The notes: generated from the sequence alone by a model not told the origin. DNA of 17,500 nt from Theodoxus fluviatilis (GCA_034096865.1 JAWQFJ010028200.1:17501-35000); one strand, 5' to 3'. Counted from the stretch's first letter, positions 9,609 to 17,256 are shown. Program-made: numbers and translations.

Positions 9609-9990
9609 TGTGAACCCGAGTCAGTAGTGACTCTGGCGCAGTTCGCAATGAATGCGTAACAGACTTGACCTTTCGCATTACAGCATTGCGCCAAAAATAG
9701 TTCACTTCGGATATTATTTTTCACCCCACTTTTTACAGAAATCATTCAGATGTCAAAACTTGTTTCCATTTCATCACACATACACACATTTTATTTGTTC
9801 GAATAAACGCTTGTTTATTGCCTTCACCAGGGTAAATTATGAGTTTTGTGCGAAATAATCTCAGAACTACTTTAACGGCGTAAGTCAGGGAGCACAGGGC
9901 TATCTCACAAGCCTCTCGTGTGACCTCCATTTGAATATTTCGGACGGAATCCTTCCATCACGTGATGTGAACTGTGCTGAAGACTCTAGT
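9605..9990 (+). repeat. Right arm of a long inverted repeat
   Basis: It pairs with 8559-8934. Shared features include the palindrome ATCACGTGAT near the outer end and GTTTTGTGCGAAAT in the middle. Its 68-codon frame (9652-9858) mirrors that of the left arm, but the differences between the two frames are largely amino-acid-changing and include an indel, so there is no sign of coding constraint. The outer end runs without a break into the 21-bp satellite. Confidence 0.9.
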
Positions 9991-10475
9991 GAACTAGAAT
10001 GAGTCTGTAGTGGACTAGAATGAGTCTGTAGTGGACTAGAATATAGAATGAGTCTCTAGTGGACTAGAATATAGAATGAGTCTGTAGTGGAATAGAATGA
10101 GTCTGTAGTGGACTAGAATGAGCCTCTAGTGGACTAGAATGAGTCTCTAGTGGACTAGAACATATATCTGTAGTGGACTAGAATGAATCTGTAGTGGACT
10201 GGAATGAGTCTCTAGTGGACTGGAATGAGTCTCTAGTGGACTAGAATGAGTCTGTAGTGGACTAGAATGTATCTGTAGTGGACTGGAATGAGTCTGTAGT
10301 GGACTAGAATGAGCCTCTAGTGGACTAGAACATATCTGTAGTGGACTAGGATGAATCTGTAGTGGACTGGAATGAGTCTCTAGTGGACTGGAATGAGTCT
10401 GTAGTGGACTAGAATGAGCCTCTAGTGGACTAGAACATATCTGTAGTGGACTAGAATGAGTCTCTAGTGGACTGG
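9985..10475. repeat. 21-bp satellite, about 23 units, with higher-order order
   Basis: The consensus unit is GAGTCTGTAGTGGACTAGAA plus T. Variants alternate between CTGTAG and CTCTAG, and between ACTAGAAT and ACTGGAAT. Some units carry insertions (TATAGAAT) or deletions (ACATATCTG). Variant order recurs in sets of about five units (roughly 100 bp), for example from about 10277 and again from about 10389, which is higher-order structure. Because 21 is a multiple of three, the minus strand stays open as a seven-residue repeat (HSSPLQT/HSSPLET), which I do not take as a gene. Confidence 0.95.
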
Positions 10476-10625
10476 AATGGGGTGAGAATAGACTCTTGGC
10501 GTCTCTCCACGAGTGACTGAGGAAATGAGACTTGACTTGCTCTCTCAAACTAGCGCTAGCGATTTTCGTGGTCGATGACCTTACATAGCCCACAAAGGCG
10601 GATAGACCATAACACTTTCTCTCCA
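10476..10625 (+). mobile_element. SINE-like element, copy B
   Basis: The head GGGGTGAGAATAGACTC directly abuts the 21-bp satellite. The body reads GGCGTCTCTCCACGAG, GAGGAAATGAGACTTGACTT (compare GAGGAAAATGATAGTTGACTT with one extra base in copy C), GCGATTTTCGTGGTCGATGA and CCTTACATAG (compare copy A). The tail is not a clean simple repeat. A perfect 10-bp palindrome CTAGCGCTAG (10550-10559) sits where copy A has its 20-bp palindrome. Confidence 0.55.
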
Positions 10626-10968
10626 CCAACCTACAGGGAGGTTTCTTCTCTTCGTTTGTTGAAGATGGGTTCATCTGGCGCAAAGCTTTCCGATGCGATG
10701 GAGCAACGTCGTGTAATGCGATTGTGGTTTTAGGATCGGTTTCCTTGGGTTTTCCTCTTGAGTCCCTGATCCTCTTAGTGAGTTGTAGTGGTGTCTGTCT
10801 CTCTGTCACTCTGCACTGTGGACTGACGGCGTGGGACTGGAATACAGATCGTCTTGACACGGATTTTCTTGTGAAGCTTTGGACTGTTGTGTACACATCA
10901 CACCCACAACCTTCTCCCCTACCTTCTCGTCCTGTCCCTCCCCCCCCCCCCCAATGTGTCTCATATTC
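10626..10968. other. No recognisable feature
   Basis: Unique-looking DNA. The 195-codon plus-strand frame that begins here (10724) owes most of its length to the downstream CCCT and GT arrays, and the 374-codon minus-strand frame (11271-10147) joins three unrelated simple repeats. Neither is credible as a gene. Confidence 0.6.
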
Positions 10969-11222
10969 TCCCCCTCCCTCCCTCCCTCCCTCCCTCCCTC
11001 CCTCCCTCCCTCCCTCCCTCCCTCCCTCCCTCCCTCCCTCCCTCCCTCCCTCCCCCCTCTCTCTTTCCCTCCCTCCCCCCTCCCCCCTCTCCCTCCCTCC
11101 CTCCCTCCACGGCTTCTGTGTGCATGCGTGCGTGTGTGTGTGCGTGCGTGCGTGTGTGTGTGCGTGCGTGCGTGTGTGTGCGTGTGTATGTGTGCGTGTG
11201 TGCGCGTGTGTGCGCGTGCGGG
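10969..11222. repeat. (CCCT)n then GT/GC microsatellites
   Basis: A C10 run near 10941-10950 precedes about 21 uninterrupted CCCT units (10972-11053), then broken CCCT/CTCT to 11108. GT dinucleotides with GC steps (TGCGTGCGTG) follow to about 11222. Confidence 0.96.
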
Positions 11223-11289
11223 TTTGTGAAATCCATGTGAATGTGAATTTTATGCATCTGTGTCGTCTCAACTGGATGAAAACTTATTT

Positions 11290-11382
11290 TATCGCGATAC
11301 TCGGAACGTGAATGTGTATATCGTGATACTGAACGTGAATGTGTATATCGTGATAATGAACGTGAATGTGTATATCGTGATA
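11290..11382. repeat. 27-bp minisatellite, about 3.3 units
   Basis: AACGTGAATGTGTATATCGT recurs at exact 27-bp spacing (AACGTG at 11305, 11332 and 11359). Each unit contains TATCGTGATA, a near-palindrome; the first version is the perfect palindrome TATCGCGATA. Confidence 0.93.
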
Positions 11383-12429
11383 TTTTATTTCGCTTTTATT
11401 CAGACAACTAAAGAATTTGTCCGAGACTTTTAATTTTGATTATCATCGAACAGAAGACTTCCTTTCAATCTGAGTGACACCTTGTTGCTGTCTATCGCAC
11501 GCCATCCTTCCTTAAAGTTACACCTTCTCTGCACAGCTTGGGATTTAGAAATAATTTCCAACCCTGACACAACTGTTCACCCTCGGATTCTAGAACCGGA
11601 GTCATCTGGTGCAAAATGCACCTTGTTTTTCTTCCTCTGTGTCACTGCTCGGCTGTGCTTTAACAGGGGGGATCTCGGCACGAAATGAGGAACAAATGGG
11701 GGCCCGTTAGCAGATGTAGATCAAAGTGCTGCAAGTGAAGTTTGTTTTCCCTCCAGAGCTCTCTGTGAAATCTTTCCCGTGCCCTGGAGCCTGCGCTGTC
11801 CGTGTTTGACATTCGCGCTGCTGACGCCCTGAATGTCAAGAAGAAAGTCTGTGGGTGAAAGTTTCCCCCAGCATTGCGATATGGTTACTGAGGGAACTCC
11901 AGCCTCCTTGTTCCCTTCTGTGGTGCCTGAACCGTGCTGTCGTGGTACGTGGTCATTGAAGAACGTTTTTGCAACTCCGTAGGCCGTGGATTAATTAAGG
12001 AAGTAAATGATTTGATTGTTTCCATGCCGTTGAGTCTCATTGTTTGTTCAGCCTTTGGGAAAGGTTTGCTCTTTAAACGTGGATGGTTGACATGAACGGT
12101 AGAGTTTATTAACTTGTGGCGATTATGATATGGATAGTGCAACGATGGCCCATTTAACTCTGTTTTTAACGGCTGTCCTTTGAATGCAATGCGATACAGT
12201 CCAACACAAAACAATACATTTTACTACACAACGTAATGCATTACAAGAAAGTCAATACTATTCAATGCGATACAGTACTAAAAAGTCTGGCTAAGCGGGG
12301 AGTTGCTGTGACATCAGGATTTTGCATGCAATTCTATGAAAGTTCAGAGCTCAAGTTTGTCAAAAGTCCTACTTGACCTCCAAAATCATGCTTGGTAAAA
12401 TATGTCAGTAGCTGGCTGTCTACCTGTGA
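11383..12429. other. No recognisable feature
   Basis: About 1 kb of unique-looking DNA. A minus-strand frame of 109 codons (12214-11885) and a 68-codon plus-strand frame (11482-11688) show no recognised domain. A 14-bp direct repeat CAATGCGATACAGT occurs at 12187 and 12263. Confidence 0.55.
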
Positions 12430-12434
12430 GTGTA

Positions 12435-12493
<59 letters not shown>

Positions 12494-12604
12494 ATGTATG
12501 TATGTGTGTGTCAGTGTGTGTGTGTGTGCAGTGTGTATGTATGTATGTGTGTGTCAGTGTGTGTGTGTGTGTGTGTATGTGCAGTGTGTGTGTGTATGTG
12601 TGTG

Positions 12605-12657
<53 letters not shown>

Positions 12658-12712
12658 GTGCGTGTGTGCCAGTGTGTGTGAGTGTGTGTGTGTGTGAGTG
12701 TGTGTGTGTGCA

Positions 12713-12761
<49 letters not shown>

Positions 12762-12780
12762 CGTGTGTGTGTGTGTGTGT
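12430..12780. repeat. 350-bp (GT)n-rich array
   Basis: GT dinucleotides are broken at intervals by GTATGT, GTCAGTGT and GTGCAGTGT. The GCAGTGTG interruption recurs five or six times at irregular spacing. Val/Cys frames (plus) and His/Thr frames (minus) are simple-sequence translations. Confidence 0.97.
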
Positions 12781-12887
12781 GAGGAGAGAGTATTGAACAT
12801 GTTTATTATTATTTTTAAATTCATTTTAGTCCGTTTTCAAATCTCTCCTCTATTTATTTTACAGATGTGTAAGGTAAATGTCACCCT

Positions 12888-12890
12888 GTG

Positions 12891-12936
<46 letters not shown>

Positions 12937-12937
12937 C

Positions 12938-13010
<73 letters not shown>

Positions 13011-13028
13011 TGTGTGCGCGCGCACACA
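12888..13028. repeat. (GT)n array ending in a perfect alternating palindrome
   Basis: About 120 bp of GT with GCGTGC steps and one GTTTGT interruption near 13007-13009. It ends in an 18-bp perfect palindrome of strictly alternating purine and pyrimidine, TGTGTGCGCGCGCACACA (13011-13028). Alternating GT/GC DNA is known to favour Z-DNA. Confidence 0.96.
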
Positions 13029-13123
13029 TAGCTGAACGTAAACTTGTCTTATATTTCTGTACATAAAAGCACTAGGAGCTTCCTGAAATGTTTGTAGCAT
13101 TTCTCTAGAAATATAAATATTGT

Positions 13124-13199
13124 TATCATCATCATCGTCGTCATTAGTAGTAGTATTAGTAATAGTAGTAGTAATAATATCATCATCATCATTATCAAG

Positions 13200-13252
<53 letters not shown>

Positions 13253-13253
13253 T
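13124..13253. repeat. Trinucleotide array (ATC/GTA), left part
   Basis: ATC triplets pass to CGTCGTC, then GTAGTAGTATTAGTAATAGTA, then ATC again (about 18 pure triplets at 13200-13251). The order CGTCGTCATT then TAGTAGTA then TAATATCATC matches the repeating unit of the right-hand array (13680-14252), so both seem to be parts of one array. Confidence 0.95.
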
Positions 13254-13261
13254 ATATAAAA

Positions 13262-13678
13262 AAAGGTAAAGGTGTGGTTTTATATAGCGACTTACACCCT
13301 TTGTCTGGGTCTCAAACCGCTTTACACTTTACAACCTGATCACTGGGCATCTTGATCAATACTCACTGGTCCCTCACAACAAACAAAGTGACATACATTT
13401 AAGACGCTCACAGTCAGGTACCAGCACCAACTCCGCTCCCTGGGGAGTATTCCAACCCGATGCTGGCGCTTGACCGCATATAAGGGTTAATCGCACTACA
13501 TTTTGCCAACATTGCCCTCACAGGTACCCGGTTTTACTCCTGGGTAGGGAGAAGCAATGCGAGTTAAGCATCTTGCTCAAGGATGCATCTCTGGGAACCG
13601 CGCAGCTTCGAACGCCGTACCCCCTGGCCGCAAGCGACTGTAGGTCCAGCGCGCTAACCACTCGGCCACAGAGTCCCA

Positions 13679-13679
<1 letters not shown>
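13262..13679 (-). mobile_element. tRNA-headed SINE with CORE-like middle and L2-like tail
   Basis: Read on the minus strand from 13679, the head GGGACTCTGTGGCCGAGTGG continues as TTAGCG and contains a Leu/Ser-type RNA polymerase III A box (TGGCCGAGTGGTTAGCG, 13668-13652). A degenerate B box, GCGTTCGAAGCTG, follows at about 13615-13603. The middle part has CCTTGAGCAAGATGCTTAAC (13582-13563), then TTGCTTCTCCCTACCCAGG and GTAAAACCGGGTACCTG, which resembles the central domain of CORE/MIR-type SINEs. The 3' part has GTAAAGCGGTTTGAGACCC (13325-13307) and AAGTCGCTATATAAAA, like L2-class 3' ends. It ends in TTACCTTTTTTTATATAATG. Length is about 418 bp, consistent with a near full-length but diverged copy. 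It lies inside the trinucleotide array. The family assignment is from memory of motifs and not a search. Confidence 0.75.
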
Positions 13680-13740
<61 letters not shown>

Positions 13741-13835
13741 ACATCATCATCATCAACATCATCATCGTCGTCGTCGTCGTTGTTGACGTCATTTGTAGTA
13801 GTAGTAATAGTAGTAGTAATAGTATCACCAATAGT

Positions 13836-13903
<68 letters not shown>

Positions 13904-14252
13904 TATCGTCGTCATCATCATCATCATCACCACCATCATCAACATCAACATTATCATCGTCGTCGTCGTCGTCGTCGTTGTTGTCGTCATTTGTAGTAGT
14001 AGTAATAGTAGTAGTAATAGTATCACCAATAGTATCATCAATAGTATCATCATCATCATCATCATCATTATCATCACCATCATCATCAACATCAACATCG
14101 TCGTCGTCGTTGTTGTCGTCATTTGTAGTAGTAGTAATACTAATAGTAATAGTATCATCAATAGTATCAAAAGTATCATCTTCATTATCATCATCATCAT
14201 CGTCATCATCATCATCATTATCAACATCATCATCATCATCATCATCATCATC
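13680..14252. repeat. Compound trinucleotide array with higher-order units
   Basis: Three successive units have the same order: (GTC)n, GTTGTTG, CGTCATTTGTAGTAGTAGTA, ATAGTATCACCAATAGTATC, then (ATC)n. The CGTCATTTGTAG block lies near 13786, 13985 and 14117, so spacing is about 199 and 132 bp, differing mainly in the length of the ATC run. The 261-codon poly-Ser frame on the plus strand and the poly-Met/Thr/Leu frame on the minus strand are repeat translations. Confidence 0.95.
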
Positions 14253-14399
14253 AAGTCCGTCTCCAGCTCACGGGGGCCACCTCGGCAGGGGGACGGTGGG
14301 GGTCCCAGAGGAGCAAGGGACGGGACCTAAGGGCTCCAGACACAAGAAGACGTGTTGAGTGAACTGCAGACCACAGCTGTGCTTTGTCTGTAGACGTGA

Positions 14400-14830
14400 A
14401 CTTTGCTGACCCCTTCCCCAAACAATTATCTCCAGCCTTCTTCGCCCTTCCCTCATCCTTCCTCATCACTCAAACCTGATACCCGCGCTCCCCGCCCCCT
14501 CCCCACCCCCTCCCCCACCCCCTCCCCCATCCCTGCCTCTTCTTTCCCTCCCCATCCTGCTCAGCTGCTCACTCCATTTAGGCAAACATCCTGTATATAG
14601 GATCTTTGATTTACACTTAGGTCTACAAACCTGTACCCCCTCCCCCTCCCACATCCACCAATTTCCCCCTCTTCTTGTCACTCACCACACCACGTACCCA
14701 ATTTCACCATCCTATCCCCACCACATCCCTTCCAGCCTCCCCCCCCCCCCCTCCCTCCCCCACTCCCAATCTTTTCACTCACTAATTCACGTGACGAACC
14801 TCCCCCTCCCCCCCTCCTCTCCACCACATC
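14400..14830. repeat. C-rich pyrimidine tract
   Basis: The region is C- and CT-rich with runs such as CCCCCTCCCCCAC (about 14490-14530) and a C11 run near 14741. A 20-base direct repeat, CCACCACATCCCTTCCAGCC, occurs near 14718 and 14821. Interruptions are too frequent for a simple repeat call, and frames here are low-complexity. Confidence 0.8.
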
Positions 14831-14839
14831 CCTTCCAGC

Positions 14840-15049
14840 CACTTCATACCCGACCCTTTTTTTCATTGATCGACCTCGGTCTCGCTGTGCTGTCAGTGAC
14901 ACGGCGAGTGACAGGAGAGCCACCTCGACCTGCTCATCCTCCACCAAAAACCGGTGGAGGAACTCTATGCCCGGGAATTAGCTTCAGAAGCACCCAGTAA
15001 TCAGGTATGCGGTTTGCAGAGCATGTTGTGGGAGCCACCCCGAATCTTC
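14840..15049. other. No recognisable feature
   Basis: Moderately GC-rich, unique-looking DNA between the C-rich tract and the promoter-like block. A plus-strand frame of 100 codons (14954-15256) overlaps the better minus-strand candidate exon and has no recognisable domain. Confidence 0.45.
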
Positions 15050-15055
15050 TCTGTG

Positions 15056-15133
15056 ATTGGCTGGCCTGAGAGAGCTATTTCGCGCCTGGAAGTTGTCATT
15101 GTCTGTAACACAAGTAAACAAAATGTTTGGCGC
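15056..15133. promoter_or_regulatory. CCAAT box and two E2F-type sites
   Basis: The minus strand carries AGCCAATCA (reverse complement of TGATTGGCT, about 15054-15062), a close match to the NF-Y consensus. Two exact matches to the E2F consensus TTTSSCGC lie at 15078-15085 (TTTCGCGC) and 15126-15133 (TTTGGCGC), 48 bp apart. This combination is typical of cell-cycle and DNA-replication promoters in animals. The orientation is unresolved. The only nearby coding candidate is on the minus strand and lies on the higher-coordinate side, so the motifs would fall in its first intron. They could instead serve a transcript in the other direction or be chance matches. Confidence 0.35.
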
Positions 15134-15152
15134 CTCTTTTTCCCCCACTCAC

Positions 15153-15307
15153 TCTTTCTTTGGGGCGCATGCAAAGTGGTCATAGTTCGGGTCGCTGAAC
15201 AACGTAGGGTAATATTGCCTTTCTCTTGCGACTTCGGCCTCTGTGATTCCGTGTAGATCAAGTTGTAGTGCTAACTCTTTTTCATCGCAGTCTGCGGGGG
15301 AAGTCAT
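15153..15307 (-). CDS. Candidate first coding exon of an unidentified gene
   Basis: The ATG at 15307 sits in a good context (ATCAAAATGACT, A at -3). The frame reads 51 complete codons, MTSPADCDEK to a terminal ACAPKK, and two further bases. It then meets GTGAGT (15152-15147), a strong splice donor, just before an in-frame TGA. Composition is that of a real protein and not simple repeat: acidic and amphipathic at residues 8-30 (ELALQLDLHG, ITEAEVARERQ), then aromatic (YYPTLFSDPNYDHF). I do not recognise the family. No convincing second exon was found at lower coordinates; the nearest acceptor-like site (TTGTGTTACAG, near 15105) would give an intron of about 50 bp and an immediate stop. Codons upstream of the ATG hit stops, which supports this start. 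A polypyrimidine-CAG acceptor-like string on the plus strand ends near 15291 and may be coincidental. It may be a real exon, an exon relic or chance. Confidence 0.4.
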
Positions 15308-15366
15308 TTTGATTGTGTTGAGTGCCACGGCTTCAGTCAACTTAGTTCAGGCAGTGACGTGTGCAT

Positions 15367-15905
15367 ATCATTACAGTCAGTGTCATATACATGCCATTAC
15401 AGTCAGTGACATTCACATACCATTACAGTCAGTGACATACACATACTATTACAGTCAGTGGCATATACATACCATTACAGTCAGTGACATACACATAATT
15501 ATCATTACAGTCAGTGGCATACACATATACCATTACAGTCAGTGACATACACATCCCATTTTAGTCACTGACATGCACATACCATTACAGTCAGTGGCAT
15601 ACACATATACCATTACAGTCAGTGTCATATACATGCCATTACAGTCAGTGACATTCACATACCATTACAGTCAGTGACATACACATACTATTACAGTCAG
15701 TGGCATATACATACCATTACAGTCAGTGACATACACATAATTATCATTACAGTCAGTGGCATACACATATACCATTACAGTCAGTGGCATACACATATAC
15801 CATTACAGTCAGTGACATACACATCCCATTTTAGTCACTGACATGCACATACCATTACAGTCAGTGACGTACGCATACCATTACAGTCAATGACATATAC
15901 ACATC
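15367..15905. repeat. 26-bp satellite, about 20 units, with 242-bp higher-order duplication
   Basis: The basic unit is CATTACAGTCAGTGACATAC followed by ACATAC. Variants read GTGGCAT, GTGTCAT, ACATAATTATC or CCCATTTTAGTCACTG. Variant order repeats: the GTGTCATATACATGCC variant is at 15380 and again at 15622 (242 bp), and the TTAGTCACTG variant is at 15561 and 15831 (270 bp, one extra 28-bp unit). The two higher-order copies are nearly identical, so the duplication is recent. The array starts about 60 bp upstream of the candidate exon's ATG. Frames across it are repeat translations. Confidence 0.95.
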
Positions 15906-16044
15906 ATCACAGTTAGGAAACAATACCTGGGTTCGTCCAAACTACTGGACTCTGAACAAGTTTGCAGGCGATCTATTCAGAGGCAATGCATGGTTCGCCC
16001 GAAAAAGAGTTCGCGTACTAGTAATTCGTCCAGTTAAGATCAGG

Positions 16045-16199
16045 CTTCTTCTTCTTCTTCTTCTTCTTGTCGATCGCTAGATGATTGCGCCAGTCGCCCG
16101 CACAAATGCAGCTGTTCTCCGCAGCTCTTCCAGGTTGCCATAGAGTTTGCTCCTCACTGGTGTTGGGTCTGGCCATGTGGCTCTTCTGAGGGCATCATG
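16045..16199 (-). pseudogene. 3' end of a non-LTR retrotransposon: ORF C-terminus plus (GAA)n tail
   Basis: On the minus strand, 40 codons (16199-16080) read HDALRRATWPDPTPVRS then KLYGNLEELRRTAAFV and RATGAII, ending in TAG (16079-16077). Eight bases later the sequence becomes (GAA)8 (16068-16045). The arrangement TWP, K-L-Y/W-G, L-R-x-T-A-x-F-V, T-G, stop is, from memory, the usual C-terminal end of the reverse-transcriptase ORF of some invertebrate non-LTR elements, after the RNase H or zinc-binding region. The short 3' spacer and simple tail fit. Upstream, the frame continues as YGWGSNRFYTF but soon loses any recognisable similarity. The copy is therefore 5'-truncated or decayed. Family (L2, CR1 or RTE type) not assigned. 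Confidence 0.6.
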
Positions 16200-16610
16200 G
16201 TGGGGGCTGAAAGTGTAAAAACGGTTAGAGCCCCAGCCATATACTGGGGGAGAGTTGCAAGGAAAGCAACACCTGTATTACCATCATCGTCCCCAGCGCT
16301 GGCTGAAGAAGAAGGAGCCAGCCAGCAGTTGCTGTGGTGGAGATGGTGACGAGCACCAGAACCTGGGGTTCACTGGAACGTTTGCCAGCCTTCAACCCCA
16401 GCACAGCTGATGGTGTGGCAGATAAAGGCGGGCGCTAGGGTGCAGGGTCATCCAATGAGAGATAACCCTTGACGTCCACCTGTGATGTGGCGTCTCCGGG
16501 ATTATCTGCCCCTAGCTGTGAAACCTGTCAGCGGCTCTGCCGAAGGGAACCATCAAAGACCCTGGTTGAGTTCGCAGCCTGGGAGATTTTGTGGAAGTGA
16601 AAAGAGAAAC
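16200..16610 (-). mobile_element. Probable further retroelement-derived sequence
   Basis: GC is higher than in surrounding DNA, and the sequence runs without a visible break from the retrotransposon C-terminus. Minus-strand frames are broken and none could be matched to the reverse-transcriptase core (no YxDD motif seen). It may be internal sequence of the same decayed element or a separate repeat. No gene was recognised. Confidence 0.3.
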
Positions 16611-16689
16611 TTTCAGTCATTAGGGGTGTAATGTTCCCCCTTCTTCACCCCCTCCGCCCTTCATACGGCTGTGCTTTCTTCTTTTCTTT

Positions 16690-16905
16690 CTTACTTCTGT
16701 GGGTTTGGGGGGTAAGAATATACCCACAGCTTCTCATTACGCGATTCGTTAGAGGCGAATGTTTGAGGAAAATGATAGTTGACTTGTTTATATTCTTACC
16801 ACTTCCAAGGATTTTACGGGATCAATAGCATTATATGACCTGCAAATGCTGAAAAGCCCGATAACATCATTTGTTCGTTCAGTCATTCATTCAGTCTTTC
16901 TCTCT
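16690..16905 (+). mobile_element. SINE-like element, copy C, with single head
   Basis: A single head, GTGGGTTTGGGGGGTAAGAA then TATACCCACAG, is followed by TACGCGATTCGTTAGAGGCG, AATG, GAGGAAAATGATAGTTGACT, CCACTTCCAAGGATTTTACG, GGATCAATAGC, TATATGACCTGCAAATGC and TGAAAAGCCCGATAAC. It ends in a short TTCGTTCAGTCATTCATTCA tail. This is the copy without head amplification, and its 3' part shows most clearly the resemblance (recalled, not searched) to the molluscan repeat ending GACCTGAATGGTTGAAAACG. Confidence 0.6.
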
Positions 16906-16969
16906 TTTCCTTTTTAGAATCACTCTATCATCAGATTCTGCTCTGTGTTTCCCTTTTTTTTCTTTGAGG

Positions 16970-17122
16970 TTGGATGGGGTGGAGTAGGCTGGGGGGTGGA
17001 GTAGGCTGGGGGGTGGAGTAGGATGGCGGGTGGAGTAGGCTGGGGGGTGGAGTAGGCTGGGGCGTGGAGTAGGCTGGGGGGTGGAGTAGGATGGGGGATG
17101 GAGTAGGATGGGGGGTGGAGCT
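16970..17122. repeat. 17-bp G-rich minisatellite, about 9 units
   Basis: The unit GTGGAGTAGGCTGGGGG repeats at exact 17-bp spacing (GGAG at 16981, 16998, 17015 and onward), with CT to AT variation and single-base changes. Regular runs of G on the plus strand could form quadruplexes. The minus strand stays open as a Ser/Thr/Pro-rich frame, taken to be artefactual. Confidence 0.95.
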
Positions 17123-17256
17123 AGAGCTGCTGCGAGGAATGGGCGAGGGAGGGCAAGAGTTAAAGATAAGGAAGGTCATTTTCAGTTATTGGCCGAGTCC
17201 TATCTGATATTCTAAGAAGTTGTGAACTTAAAGAGCGAGTGAGCGAGTGTGCAGAA

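Noticed and set aside
10147..11271. 374-codon minus-strand open frame with a seven-residue repeat (HSSPLQT/HSSPLET) and Arg/Gly/Glu and His/Thr stretches
   Set aside because: It joins three unrelated simple repeats (GT, CCCT and the 21-bp satellite) and copy B. The frame stays open because the 21-bp period is divisible by three. There is no domain, and the periods explain it fully.
12187..12276. 14-bp direct repeat CAATGCGATACAGT as target-site duplication of an insertion
   Set aside because: The 62 bp between the copies has no element features, and the surroundings are degenerate ATAC/ATGC-rich sequence.
13603..13679. Possible functional tRNA-Leu/Ser gene on the minus strand
   Set aside because: The A box is good but the B box is degenerate, no acceptor stem closes, and the sequence continues into CORE-like and L2-like parts. 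It is a SINE head.
13573..14358. 261-codon poly-Ser plus-strand frame and the opposing poly-Met/Thr frame
   Set aside because: It is a translation of ATC/GTC/GTA triplets; the start lies inside the SINE and the end in unrelated DNA.
15105..15152. A 50-bp intron joining the candidate exon to a second exon at 15105
   Set aside because: The acceptor-like site exists, but the joined frame meets a stop codon almost at once and the intron would be unusually short.
15367..15905. CRISPR-like reading of the 26-bp array (conserved TTACAGTCAGTG with variable parts)
   Set aside because: The variable parts are themselves versions of ACATACACATAC and recur; there are no unique spacers or cas genes.
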